The notes beneath the pieces were generated by a model that was not told where the DNA came from, did not search any database, and worked only from the letters and a program-made list of their open reading frames with translations. Made by a program: the position numbers and the translations under genes. From positions 62,001 to 126,000 of the forward strand of contig NZ_FNEN01000001.1 in the NCBI RefSeq assembly GCF_900100185.1: a DNA stretch of 64,000 bases. The letters are read 5' to 3'. Each line of letters opens with the position of its first letter. Within the stretch, counting starts at the first letter, position 1. The stretch is from Natribacillus halophilus. Lineage in GTDB: Bacteria > Bacillota > Bacilli > Bacillales > Marinococcaceae. Below, piece by piece: positions 1-10,700 of the stretch.

Positions 1-2714
1 AATGTTTTTTCTACTTCAGATAAACGTTGGTTCGTATGGGAAAGTCGTGTTTCAAAGTTTCGGGTGTCCTCTTCATATTTTTTTCTGTCATTATTTGTTA
101 GACAGTAGTCCTGGATCGCTGCACTGGTTAGCTCTTCATGATGAGCAAAGTGTTTTTCGGCTTCCCGGCCTTCACTTGTGTTTAGTTGTTGTTGCCAGCG
201 CTCCTCGGCTAGATGGTATTGTTCGATGGCCGCTGTTCGTTGTTTAGCGGCGGCCGCTTGTTGCTGCTGGGCTTCCTGGTGTTTACGGGTCGCTTTTTGA
301 AACGTTTCTTCTGCCGTTTTCTCTTCACTTTGCAAGAACTGCCGTCTGTCCTTTGCTTCTGTTAAGGCCGCGCTTGCCGACGTGTTTTCGCCGAGCCATT
401 GCTGAAGTCTTGCCTGTTCTTGCTGATACGTATTTTTCAGTTGCTCGAGTTCCGTTTGTCGTTGCAAGAGTGACATTTGCATGTTAGTCTGTCGGGTTTC
501 CGCCTTTTTCAGATGGTCACGTAATTGTTCACGGTTTTGTTGGAGTTCTCGTACTTCTTCTCGCAGCTTTAGTTGCCGTTCCTGTTCTTCTTTGGCCGCC
601 TCCCACGCGTCATCGATCGTCGATAATGAGTGTTCGGGGAAGGATTCAAGCCATTCGTCATTCTGTTTTTGGTAGATGTCCGCTTGTTTTTGCTTTTTCG
701 TTGTCGCTTCTTTTTGATTTGTTGTTGCCTGTCTGTAGAGCGTTTCTATTTCTCTAAGGTTGGCGTCGTATTGCTGCACTTCTTCTATCTGTTGCCTGGT
801 GTTTTTCAGAAGCTTGTCCAACGATCGTAATTTTGCTTCCAGCTTATGCAAAAATTGTTGGGCTTTTGTTGGTAAATGTTCCGCGTCTTCATCCATGTGT
901 TCAGGATGAGCAGGCCTTTCGTCTCCGCTGGTCGGTGGCTGTAAGGCAGACAATTCGATCATTGTAGCGATCTGTTCTGAATAGTGGTCGAGCTGCAAGA
1001 GATACCTGTCAATCTGAAAGTCTGCTTGCAAACGTTCTCGCGCTTCCTCAAGCGCATCATAATGGTGGTTTACCTGGCCTACAGGATGACCCGGAGAGGG
1101 ATGATGCTCAGAACCGCAGACCGGGCAGGCTTTTCCTTCTTCTAAATGGGCGACGAGCGTGCGGATGGTTTCCGCTTGGTTGTGGTTGATGGTTTTCGTT
1201 TGCGCCTCTTTTATGGCTTCGACCCAGGTCTCTTGCTCTCTCTTCGCTTCATGTAAATCGATATACCACTGCGAAAGATTGGATTGGCTGACGGCCAGTT
1301 GCTCGGCAGCCCGCTCTCTTTGCGCTTTTTCGTCATTCAGCTCGGCTGCTTGCTGGCGGACTATTTCGATGGCTTGTTGTTCGGCTTCTTTCTCTTCTTC
1401 CAACCGCTGGGCTTGCTGTTTTAAAGCATCCCCCTTCTCTTGGGCGCGTCGGATCTGTTCTCGTTTAGGCTCATTGTCTTCGAGCGTTGTAAGTTCACTT
1501 TCTTTTTCTTGCAGAGCCTCCTTTGCTTGTGTGTCCTCCTCTGTTGCTTGTTCCCATTCGCGTTGGGCCGTCATTTGTTCTTTTTGCAATCTCGTTTCTT
1601 CGGTGCGGGTTTCTTCAATTTTTTCGGCAGAGTCCTGCAGTTGTGTTTCCAGCGTTTCGGCTTCTTCAAGTTGAGAGATTTTGACGGTAAGGTCGGGCTC
1701 TTCTGCTTGTCGTTTTTCCCTGGCTGTCCGGTAAATGTTTTCTGCTTCCTTTTCATCTTTCTCAAGTTTTTCGGATTCTGCCTGGCTTATCCTTAAAGCT
1801 TCTTCGGCCTCATCTCGCGCTTGTTCGCTTCGCTCTTTATCTTCGATATACGGAAGGAGGTGATGAGCGATCGCGCTGAGTCGCAAAGCCTGCAGGCGTC
1901 GTTCGTGCTGCGGTTGTTCCTGGGACAACGTTTCGCGTTCGCTTAAGAGTTCTTCGCGAATGTTTTGTTGTTCGCGAATATCCCTTGCCTTTTTCCATTT
2001 TGTTTCCAACTCATCTTTTTCGCTTGCTGCTTGCTTTAGCTCATTTTCCACCTGCACGACGGCTTGCCTTGCCTGGGCCAAAGCTACCTTGGAAGCATCT
2101 CCGAGGCCGTTCTGTTCCCCTTCAATCGTCCTTCGTTGTGTTTCTGACTCCGCCAGATGGTTTTTAACTTTTTCATTGAGTTCGTCCCCGTATTTATGTA
2201 AATCGAAGAGACGCTGCAGCACTTCACCGCGCTCCGCTCCTTTCAGGCTCAGAAATTCGGAAAACTTATTTTGTGGGAGAACGACCGCGCGCGTGAAATC
2301 GTCAATTTTCAGCCCGATAATGTTTTCCACCTCACGATTCATGGCGCCGGTCTTATCTGCCAGTACGACCGAGGCGTCAGAGGTGGTTTCAATCAAGCGG
2401 GAACGCGTCGTTTTTAGTTGCGAGTCGTTGCGTTTGGCCCGTCTTTCGGCGGTAAACATACGCTCGCCGAGACGAAAAGAAAAAGAGACGGCCACTTCAC
2501 TTTCCGACTGGTTAATCATACTTGCGCCGGCAGCGCCTGAACGGCTTATTTTTCCATAGAGCGCAAAGGTCATCGCGTCGAGAATCGTGGATTTTCCGCT
2601 GCCCGTAGGCCCGAATATGCCAAAGACACCCCCGGCACAGAGATGGTTGAAATCGATCGTTTGCTCTTCACGGAAACTATGAAGGCCGCGGACATTTAGT
2701 TGTAGCGGTCTCAT
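1..2714 (-). CDS. sbcC: Exonuclease subunit SbcC (partial, C-terminus outside window)
   Basis: Large SMC/Rad50-like ATPase that works with SbcD to cleave DNA hairpins and blocked double-strand ends. The start is the ATG whose first base is 2714, overlapping the sbcD stop by four bases (ATGA), so translation is probably coupled. About 904 codons are visible. The N-terminus has the Walker A motif GPTGSGKS near residue 35, followed by a very long Glu/Gln-rich coiled coil. The zinc-hook CPVCG is near residue 530 (around 1115-1130). The second coiled coil continues to the window edge, so the signature motif and Walker B half are missing here. Last gene of the addB-addA-sbcD-sbcC operon. Confidence 0.95.
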   Translation of the reverse strand, partial: MRPLQLNVRGLHSFREEQTIDFNHLCAGGVFGIFGPTGSGKSTILDAMTFALYGKISRSGAAGASMINQSESEVAVSFSFRLGERMFTAERRAKRNDSQLKTTRSRLIETTSDASVVLADKTGAMNREVENIIGLKIDDFTRAVVLPQNKFSEFLSLKGAERGEVLQRLFDLHKYGDELNEKVKNHLAESETQRRTIEGEQNGLGDASKVALAQARQAVVQVENELKQAASEKDELETKWKKARDIREQQNIREELLSERETLSQEQPQHERRLQALRLSAIAHHLLPYIEDKERSEQARDEAEEALRISQAESEKLEKDEKEAENIYRTAREKRQAEEPDLTVKISQLEEAETLETQLQDSAEKIEETRTEETRLQKEQMTAQREWEQATEEDTQAKEALQEKESELTTLEDNEPKREQIRRAQEKGDALKQQAQRLEEEKEAEQQAIEIVRQQAAELNDEKAQRERAAEQLAVSQSNLSQWYIDLHEAKREQETWVEAIKEAQTKTINHNQAETIRTLVAHLEEGKACPVCGSEHHPSPGHPVGQVNHHYDALEEARERLQADFQIDRYLLQLDHYSEQIATMIELSALQPPTSGDERPAHPEHMDEDAEHLPTKAQQFLHKLEAKLRSLDKLLKNTRQQIEEVQQYDANLREIETLYRQATTNQKEATTKKQKQADIYQKQNDEWLESFPEHSLSTIDDAWEAAKEEQERQLKLREEVRELQQNREQLRDHLKKAETRQTNMQMSLLQRQTELEQLKNTYQQEQARLQQWLGENTSASAALTEAKDRRQFLQSEEKTAEETFQKATRKHQEAQQQQAAAAKQRTAAIEQYHLAEERWQQQLNTSEGREAEKHFAHHEELTSAAIQDYCLTNNDRKKYEEDTRNFETRLSHTNQRLSEVEKT

Positions 2715-3910
2715 CGGACATTCACCTCCTGACGCGTGTCGTCTTTATCTTCCTCCAACAGCTCTAGAAACAATTGGGTGAGTGCAGGTTCCGGCACCGC
2801 CCCGCCGGTCTTTTTCTCATAAAATTGCCGGAACAGTTCTTCGATGGGTAAATCCCTGCGTGTTTCATACATATGAAACGTCTCTTCGGGCAAAATCATG
2901 CGAATGGTTACAATGCCCGGGTGCGCACGGCGAATCGCCTGGATTTCATCAGGCTTAAGCGTATACTCGCTATGAATGGACAGTTCGATCCAATCGTTTC
3001 TCCCCCGGCCTTCGTCCAGCCAGCGGTCCACCTGGGAAAGCCCTTCCGTAGCCTTCCAGCGTGTAAGCGCTTTTCCGCTGGAAAGGGGAATTTCGGTGAC
3101 CTCAGCCGGTTCCCCCGGGTGTGCTTCAATGATCGATACCGATTTGGCAACGCCTGTTTCATTGAAAGAAAAGGCGAGGGGAGACCCGGCATAACGGGTG
3201 GGGGACGTTGCTTCTCTCACCCACTGGGGGCGATGCAAATGACCGAGTGCCGTGTAAGCGATGTTGTCCGGCAAGCTCCCGGGGCGGACCGTATATGCTC
3301 CCCCTACTTCAATCGGACGTTCAGAGTCGGAACCGGCCCCTCCGGCCATAAACAAGTGACTCATCACCATATTGACGTTATCATTCGTAAAACCGGCGCT
3401 TAATTGTTGAAATAAACGGGAAATGCGAGCGTCATAAGCCATTCTGTACGCCTCGTCATCACCTGCAAATACCCCGGCATCCGAGAAACTTTCATTTAAC
3501 CTGGCTTCGGACGGATAAGGAAGCGCGGCTACGTGTAAATGGGTTTTCGCGGAGGCGATCGGGACTTTGACAGCCGTGGTTCGCGGCCAGCCAACGATGT
3601 GAATCGATTGCTCCTGCAGAAGCGGCATCGCGGCCGCCAATCGTTCCGGCTGATCATGATTGCCGGCAATGACGATGATCGGCCGTTTCCCTTTATCGGA
3701 CAGTCTACTCATACTTTCATAGAAAAAACGTTCCGCACTCGCGGGTGGGTTGCTGCTGTCAAAAACATCACCGGCCATCAGGACAGCATCAATCGCGTAC
3801 TCATCTATAATCGTAACGAGCTCGTCCATAAAGGCTTCATGCTCGGGCAGGCGATCCCTGCCTTCCAAGGTTCTGCCCAAATGCCAGTCGGCGGTGTGTA
3901 AAATCCGCAT
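2711..3910 (-). CDS. sbcD: Exonuclease subunit SbcD
   Basis: Mre11-type metallophosphoesterase, nuclease subunit of SbcCD, 399 aa. Metal-binding motifs are clear: HTADWHLG at residues 5-12, GDVFDSS, AGNHD and HLHRPQ. I chose the ATG at 3910 (MRILHTADWHLG) because this is where family members begin and a GGAGGG site lies just upstream. The open frame extends about 138 codons further, but that part is only shadow of addA. It starts 22 bp after the addA stop and overlaps sbcC by 4 bp. It belongs to the same repair operon. Confidence 0.96.
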   Translation of the reverse strand: MRILHTADWHLGRTLEGRDRLPEHEAFMDELVTIIDEYAIDAVLMAGDVFDSSNPPASAERFFYESMSRLSDKGKRPIIVIAGNHDQPERLAAAMPLLQEQSIHIVGWPRTTAVKVPIASAKTHLHVAALPYPSEARLNESFSDAGVFAGDDEAYRMAYDARISRLFQQLSAGFTNDNVNMVMSHLFMAGGAGSDSERPIEVGGAYTVRPGSLPDNIAYTALGHLHRPQWVREATSPTRYAGSPLAFSFNETGVAKSVSIIEAHPGEPAEVTEIPLSSGKALTRWKATEGLSQVDRWLDEGRGRNDWIELSIHSEYTLKPDEIQAIRRAHPGIVTIRMILPEETFHMYETRRDLPIEELFRQFYEKKTGGAVPEPALTQLFLELLEEDKDDTRQEVNVR

Positions 3911-3932
3911 CAAAAAAACCCTCCATATCTTC

Positions 3933-6900
3933 CTAGATTGAAATCGTATAGCCGCCGGCAAAGAAATACAAATAGCGTTCCTGAATGCTCCTTTGCCATA
4001 TCCGTTCGATGGCTTCAGAATAAAGCCGGATCTGCTCCTCGTAACGCGTTCGCAATAATCGTTCCATATCTTCTGCGGATTCTCTGCCGCTGATTTGATC
4101 GGTTTTATAATCAATGAGGACGAGATTTTCGTGCTCGTCGCGGAATAAACAATCCACGACACCCTGGATAAGAATGGGTTCGCCTTCTTCATCACTCCAA
4201 TTCCCATAGACTTGATCAGCGGGTTTAACAAACGTAAAAGGCACCTCCCGATAAACACGGGGTGATTGTCGGAGACGCCGACCGAGATCGGATTGTAAAA
4301 AACGCACAATCGCCGGGACATCAATCGCTTGTGCCTGCGATTCGGTCAGTTGTTCATTTTCCATCATTTCCGTGACGGTTCCCTCGATGGCCGTCGTTGT
4401 ACTGTCTTGGAGAGGAAGGCGCTGCATGACCGCATGCATCGCCGTTCCGATTTCTGCACGGCTGAGTGATCCTTCCCCTTTTTGCATAAAGCGGGGACGA
4501 TTGGCATGGGCGGATTGAAAAGCGTGCTGTCGAGTCGATTTTGCGGCATACGGGTCATCGCTGTCATTTCGTCGTTTAAGTTCGCTCACGCTTTGTTTGG
4601 CAAAATGCGTCGTCGCCCGCAGGTGTGAATACGTCCAGTCGAGTCTTTTTTGCACGAGCTCTTCATTTTCACCGGAATGATGAACGGGCTGCAATTTTTG
4701 CACGTTGGCCAACGTCGTTTCCACTTCGACGGGTTCTGTTTCGTTCGCAGCGAACCCGTGAACCTCAGCAAGTTCCAGTTGCCACTCCGAGTGATCCGGA
4801 AGCGCTAAATGCGCCGGAGCCCCCGCTTCTTCGCGAAAGGCTTTAGCGGCGTGATGCCGGATGACGGCAGGGCCGATCCAGTCGAAGAATGATTGGGCGC
4901 GTGTTCGCGTTTGCAAGGGCAATAACTCGGTATCTGTCTGCGCCCGCTTGATCCAGCGATCGATCGTTTTCTCCCTGTCTTTGGCCGTTCCGACGAGGAT
5001 CGCTTTTTCTTTCGCCCGGGTGATGGCGACATAAAGGATTCGCAACTCTTCGGATAATTGCTCTTTTTTGGCTTCCTGTTTAATCGCTATTTCCGGAAGG
5101 GTTTGATACGTCGCGCGTTTGGCCATATCCATATATTTGGAACCAAACCCGAGGGATTGATGGATTTGTACCGGCGCTTGAACATCCTTGAAATTAAACG
5201 TTTTCATCATGCCGGCGACGAACAGAACGGGATATTCCAGACCTTTGCTTTTATGAATGGACATGATTTTGACGACGTTCTCCTGTTCACCGAGCGCGCG
5301 AGCCACTTCCAAATCGTCCCCGCGCTCTTCCATGCGATCGACGAAACGAAGGAAGCGGAACAAGCCGCGAAAAGCTGTTTGTTCATATGTTCGCGCCCGG
5401 TCATAAAGAGCGTGAAGATTGGCCTGTCTTTCCTTGCCGCCGGGCAATCCGCCCACGAAAGTATCATAACCCGTTTCCCGGAATAAATCCCAGATCAATT
5501 GCGATAAGGAATGGTGTCGTGCCTGGGAGCGCCATTTCTGCAGATGGTTATAGAAAGCGGCCACCCGATCGCGCCATTCGCCCCCTTGTCTTTGTTTTTC
5601 TTCTATAAATGAAAGGTTGGCAGCAGGGGAAAGCACGGGTTGTTCCGCGACGATTTTTTTCATCGCCTCGTAAAACGGCTCGCCCTTTCCCTTTAATCGG
5701 ATTTCTGCCAATTCATTTTCACGTAAACCGACGATGGGTGAACGCAGAACACTGGCTAACGGGATGTCTTGATAAGGGTTGTCAATGACACGCAGGAGCG
5801 CCATCATGACTTGTACTTCCACCCGTCGAAAGTAGCCGCCCGATTGTTCGGCGTACGCCGGGACGCCCGCTTGCTTGAATATATCCATAAATGTTGAGGC
5901 GGCCGGCATGGAACGCATAAGAATGGTGATATCCCGGTATTCAATCGGGCGCGTGTCACCGAGTTTTTTATCGTATACCGGGTAGCGGTTTTCAATGAGC
6001 GTTTGAATTTTTTCCGCTATCCACTGCCCTTCTTTTTCCGCCACTTGCAGATCTTCTTCCTCGTCATCCGAGGTCTGCATCGTACGGTCTAAAAGGATGA
6101 CTTCATTTTCATATCCCGAGGCCTTCTGTTCATAGTCAACATTGCCGTAACTAAGGGCCTGGCTCTCATCATATGGCACAGCACCGAGGCTTTCATTCAT
6201 CGTTTGCCGAAAGACATAATTGACCCCGTCGAGCACTTGTTTCCGACTGCGAAAATTTTCGGAGAGATCAATGCGAATGCCCTCGGTATTGTCGGAGCGA
6301 AGGGTTGTCTCGGTCAATGCATCATATTGCTTTTGTTTCTCCAAAAACAGGGAAGGCTCGGCGAGACGGAAGCCGTAAATGCTTTGTTTTACATCCCCGA
6401 CCATAAACCGGTTATGTCCGTTCGAGAGCAAGCGCAAAATCGCTTCCTGAACACGGTTGGTATCCTGGTATTCATCGGTGAGAATTTCCGCAAAATAATC
6501 CTGATAGGACCGGGCAACCGTCGATGGTGTATCCGTCGTCCCCTCGCTCAGGATATACAGGGTTAAATGTTCCAGGTCTTCATAGTCGATGATGGCTTTT
6601 TCCCGTTTGGCCTCGGCGTAGCGCGTGCTGAATTGTTGGACGAGGGTGACAAGCAACCGCACGTGTCCTTTCATATCGCGGATTTTTTGCAAATGCCTCG
6701 TCGGATCAGCAGAAAAAATCGTGGCGATGTCCTGGATCATCTCTTTGGCTTCATCGCGATAACTTTTACTTTGCGCGGCGATTGCTTCATCGACGTCTTT
6801 GCCCTTTGCCGGGAGCCTTGCAAATGTAAAATTTTTTAATGTCTGATGCCAGTGCTCCCAGGAATCATTTGCGATTAATGTTTCCAGCATTTGTTTTTCA

Positions 6901-7703
6901 CTTGTCAGTACATCCACATATTTGTCCGGTCCTTCCGGAGATTCAGCCAGGGACAATGCTTTTTGCAATGATTCAGCGGCGACGAGCATTTGCTCGCGCG
7001 CGTATGTCTGGATGGAGGCTCCCCAAGGTGTTTCTTCAACGTTTTCATAATGATTTTCATACATGCCCGCCATCGCTTCAAGCCAGCTCTCCGGATCGGG
7101 TTGTGCCCGCGAGCGGGTAAATAATGTCAACAACCATTTACGCAAGCCATCGTCACCGCGATCCCCGCTATAGGCATCTACGACTTCGAAAAACAGGGAA
7201 TCCCGGGACCCATAGTAGTCTTCCAACAGCTCGTCCAACACTTCATCCTTGATGATTTCCCGTTCGGTGTCATTGGCGATGCGCACGTTCGGATCGATAT
7301 TGGCTTCGTAATAATAATGGCGTATCACGTCATTACAGAATGAATGGAGCGTGGAGATATGAGCGCGATTAAGCAAATGCCTTTGCCGCTGCAGGTGCAA
7401 GGATCCCGGTTGCTCTTTTAAGGCTTCATCAATTCTTTGACCGATACGCGCGTTCATTTCCGCCGCTGCCGCGTTTGTGAATGTGACGACGAGTAAACGG
7501 TCGATGTCAGCCGGGTCGTCGGGGTCGATCACTCGGCGCGCGATGCGTTCAACGAGCACAGCGGTCTTCCCGCTGCCGGCGGCTGCTGACACGAGAATAT
7601 TCCCACCCCGCAGGGAAATCGCCTGCCATTGTGTATCAGTCCAGTGAACATGGACCGGTTTCGCATCCAGCTTCCACATGGGCTCGTCTATATGTGTATT
7701 CAC
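3933..7703 (-). CDS. addA: ATP-dependent helicase/nuclease subunit A (AddA)
   Basis: UvrD-type helicase and nuclease subunit of AddAB, the RecBCD-like complex that resects double-strand breaks to Chi. 1256 aa, usual size. Walker A AAGSGKTAVL is near residue 40. Walker B is DEYQDTN, followed by motif GDVKQSIYGFR. Motif V is MSIHKSKGLE and motif VI is LYVAITRAKE. The C-terminal RecB nuclease motif is IDYKTDQI. The GTG start at 7703 overlaps the addB stop by four bases (GTGA), indicating coupled translation. Confidence 0.97.
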   Translation of the reverse strand: MNTHIDEPMWKLDAKPVHVHWTDTQWQAISLRGGNILVSAAAGSGKTAVLVERIARRVIDPDDPADIDRLLVVTFTNAAAAEMNARIGQRIDEALKEQPGSLHLQRQRHLLNRAHISTLHSFCNDVIRHYYYEANIDPNVRIANDTEREIIKDEVLDELLEDYYGSRDSLFFEVVDAYSGDRGDDGLRKWLLTLFTRSRAQPDPESWLEAMAGMYENHYENVEETPWGASIQTYAREQMLVAAESLQKALSLAESPEGPDKYVDVLTSEKQMLETLIANDSWEHWHQTLKNFTFARLPAKGKDVDEAIAAQSKSYRDEAKEMIQDIATIFSADPTRHLQKIRDMKGHVRLLVTLVQQFSTRYAEAKREKAIIDYEDLEHLTLYILSEGTTDTPSTVARSYQDYFAEILTDEYQDTNRVQEAILRLLSNGHNRFMVGDVKQSIYGFRLAEPSLFLEKQKQYDALTETTLRSDNTEGIRIDLSENFRSRKQVLDGVNYVFRQTMNESLGAVPYDESQALSYGNVDYEQKASGYENEVILLDRTMQTSDDEEEDLQVAEKEGQWIAEKIQTLIENRYPVYDKKLGDTRPIEYRDITILMRSMPAASTFMDIFKQAGVPAYAEQSGGYFRRVEVQVMMALLRVIDNPYQDIPLASVLRSPIVGLRENELAEIRLKGKGEPFYEAMKKIVAEQPVLSPAANLSFIEEKQRQGGEWRDRVAAFYNHLQKWRSQARHHSLSQLIWDLFRETGYDTFVGGLPGGKERQANLHALYDRARTYEQTAFRGLFRFLRFVDRMEERGDDLEVARALGEQENVVKIMSIHKSKGLEYPVLFVAGMMKTFNFKDVQAPVQIHQSLGFGSKYMDMAKRATYQTLPEIAIKQEAKKEQLSEELRILYVAITRAKEKAILVGTAKDREKTIDRWIKRAQTDTELLPLQTRTRAQSFFDWIGPAVIRHHAAKAFREEAGAPAHLALPDHSEWQLELAEVHGFAANETEPVEVETTLANVQKLQPVHHSGENEELVQKRLDWTYSHLRATTHFAKQSVSELKRRNDSDDPYAAKSTRQHAFQSAHANRPRFMQKGEGSLSRAEIGTAMHAVMQRLPLQDSTTTAIEGTVTEMMENEQLTESQAQAIDVPAIVRFLQSDLGRRLRQSPRVYREVPFTFVKPADQVYGNWSDEEGEPILIQGVVDCLFRDEHENLVLIDYKTDQISGRESAEDMERLLRTRYEEQIRLYSEAIERIWQRSIQERYLYFFAGGYTISI

Positions 7704-10700
7704 GATTGTTCCCCCTCCCGTTTCATTCGTTCGATCGTTTCTTCAGGCGTTAAGGTGGGTAAAAAACGATAATCATTGCTCGGAAGTGTCGGGTCAAATT
7801 GGCAAACCGATGCGAATGGGCAATAGGTACAGGCGATTTCGTTTTTATCGGTGCGGTACGGGTCGACCTCGACGGCTCCCCCGGTCATCGTTTCGCCAAT
7901 GTCTTTTAACTTAGTGTGAAGATATGATCGTAGCGATGCAAAATCTTCTTTTTGCAGCACTGACGAAGACGATTTGGAAAATTCTCCGTCCTTTTTAATA
8001 TAGGCCGGGATAATCGCCGATCTCCCCCCATTTTCAATCGTTTGATCCATTAATGCAGCAATTCTTTTATCTTCCGGAAGCCATCCCTGCATTTTAAACT
8101 TTTTAAACCACTCCTCGGCGATTTGTTCATTCGACATGCCTTCATCGGCTTCAATGACGGGATTGTGCACGTGAAAATAAAACATCCCGCCAATATTGGC
8201 ATCCTGCCCCAACCACTCTTCGGCACTGTTCAGAATCACATCAAGATAAACGGGCATTTGCAGCGAAAGTCCATGATATACATCGGAAAAGCGCAGCTTT
8301 TGCGCGCTCGATTTATAGTCGATAATGCGCAAGAAGTTGTCGTCGGCTCGATCCACGCGATCAATGCGCCCACGCAGGGACATATGGATACCATTGTTTA
8401 AACGGAACGAATACGTTGGAATGTCTCCCGTTTGCTCGCCAAACGTGACTTCCAGACCGATCGGCTCAAAGCTTGACGCACGTGCCTGTGTGCGCATCGT
8501 TTTCGTCGTGTGCACGATGACATCTTCCAGCTTTTTGCTTAAGTAAGCGTGGCGGTTGGAGCTGAACAAAATATTTCGCTGAATATGCGGAAGAATGTTT
8601 CCCACGGTATCCCGAGCAATCTGCCGACAATCGTCATCCGAAAGATCCGACCAGGCGAGCTCATTCTCCCGGACGACCTCGGCGACATCTTTTAAGGCAG
8701 CATGAAACAATTCTCCGATATCAGGCGCTTCCAATTTGTAGACATCGCGCTCCTTCAGCCCTAATCCATACGTGCTGAAATGCCGAAACGCACATTGCTG
8801 AAACAACTCCATCCGGCTGACGCTCGTCTGGATCTCGTCTCCATAAAGAGAGCTCGTCGTTTCTTTTTCCAATGGTGCAGCCCGGTTCCTGTAAAAAAGA
8901 CTTCCGAGCGCCGTGCGCAAACGATCATGCCACTCGGGTTTTTCTATGAACCAATGGTACACGTCCCACCATACAGTGGGGATATCTTCGCCGCTTTGCC
9001 ACTGTTGCAACTGCATGGCCAATTCTTCCATCGCCTGTTCGGGATGATTGATAAACGAAAGCTGCTTCTTTTCGGTCTCACTAAGGGCTTCCGCTTGCAT
9101 GAGCGATATTTCGATGTCGGGGAATTGTTCCTGCAACCGTCCAATAACCGGGGACGGGAGCAGTGTTTTTCCATCCTCATCCGCGAGCGCATACGTGTAA
9201 ATGAGCAAATCGGAAGGACTTGCCTCGGCCATATATAAATAAAACGGTTCATCCCAAAGGCGTTCGTTCGCCGAAGGCCCGATGGAAATGCCGGTATCTT
9301 CAAGCTGCGCGCGTTCACGATCACGAATGAGCCCCTCTTCTTCCGGTTTTGCCGGCAGGATTCCTTCATTGGCGCCGATAATAAAAGTCACGTGAACATC
9401 GGGCAAGCGCGAGCGTTCCATGTCGGCCACGGTGACTTGATCGATCGCCGGGGGGACCAGCGCGAATTGCATGCTTTCCAGGCCGGCATCCATCATGCGA
9501 TTAAAATAAAAGAGAGAAAGCTTGTCATTTCCGGCGGCATCGACGAACTGGTCGAGAAGATCCATCACATTTTCCCATACCTGGTCATGCTCAGCGGCAA
9601 TCTCCAACGCGCCATCGGCAACCGCTTGATGGCGTATGTCTTCAATCTTTTCCGGTAACTGCAGGTCTTCGAAAAAAAGATACAAAGCTTCGCAGCGATC
9701 GCGAACACTGCGGGCACTCTTTATACGCTCTTCAAGGTTTAATAACGGAGTTATTAATGCATGACGGGTATCGTTTATGCGGTCTTCAATCTTTTTTTCC
9801 ATATCCGTCTGTTCACGGGCTTCCAGGACATTACGGTGTCGCCGGTAAGGCCAGCGTTGTGTTTCCTTCCATTTGTTACCGTAAATGCCGTGCGCGAGCG
9901 CGTAGTTTTCCAGTTCATCCACGCGCTCGCGCCAAGTGTCCCAGTTGCTGTGAACAGGAAAAAGCAGATCGGTTTTTAACGCGCGAAATACGGCCTCAAA
10001 GGGCCAGTTTTTCTCGATGATTTCCAGCGTTGAACGGATGAGTTCCACGACAGGATGATGCATCATCGACCTTTTTTCATCCAGAAACATCGGAATGTCC
10101 AAACGGGAAAATACGCGTTTTAGCCATTCCTCATACGGTCTCCCGTCGCGTATGAGAATCGCGATATCCCGATAGTGGTAGCCATGATCCCGGACGAGCT
10201 CGATAATTTTACGGGCGACGCCTTCCACTTCTGCGCGGCGGTTCACCGCTTCATAAATGTGCAGCGCGTTACTGCCTGTATCAGACGTTTGACCGGCCTG
10301 TTCCAACTGCGCGAGTCTCTTTTCCCGGAAGCGTTTAGTGGCAAAACGTGTGAACACTTTCCAGCTATAGCCGTGCTTCTGAGCCAGGGAGGTGATTTTT
10401 GTATAGGTTTTCGCGGGTAAGTAAAAACGACTAAGCTCATTCGGACTTATTTCTTGACTGGGCACGTGATCCAGGGGAAGGGCGACGGTCAGTTCATCGG
10501 CCTTTGTGAATAGCGATTCGACGACGAGCAATTCCTGGGGGCTGAAATCATAAAATCCATCAATATAAACGCTGGCACCCTGCAACCATTCTGAGTCCGG
10601 CAACTGGTGGATGAGCTGCTTTAAAGCTTCTTCTGTGTTCATATATGTACCGTGAAAGGTTTCCTCAAAGCGTTCGTAGACGAGCGCAATATCGTGAAGC

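Noticed and set aside
1159-1674. Ser/Cys-rich plus-strand frame
   Set aside because: Shadow of the sbcC coiled-coil coding sequence, which has clear motifs on the other strand.
3063-3078. CRE-like word (TGTAAGCGCTTTTC) in sbcD
   Set aside because: Mid-gene position in a repair operon and expected by chance; no regulatory context.
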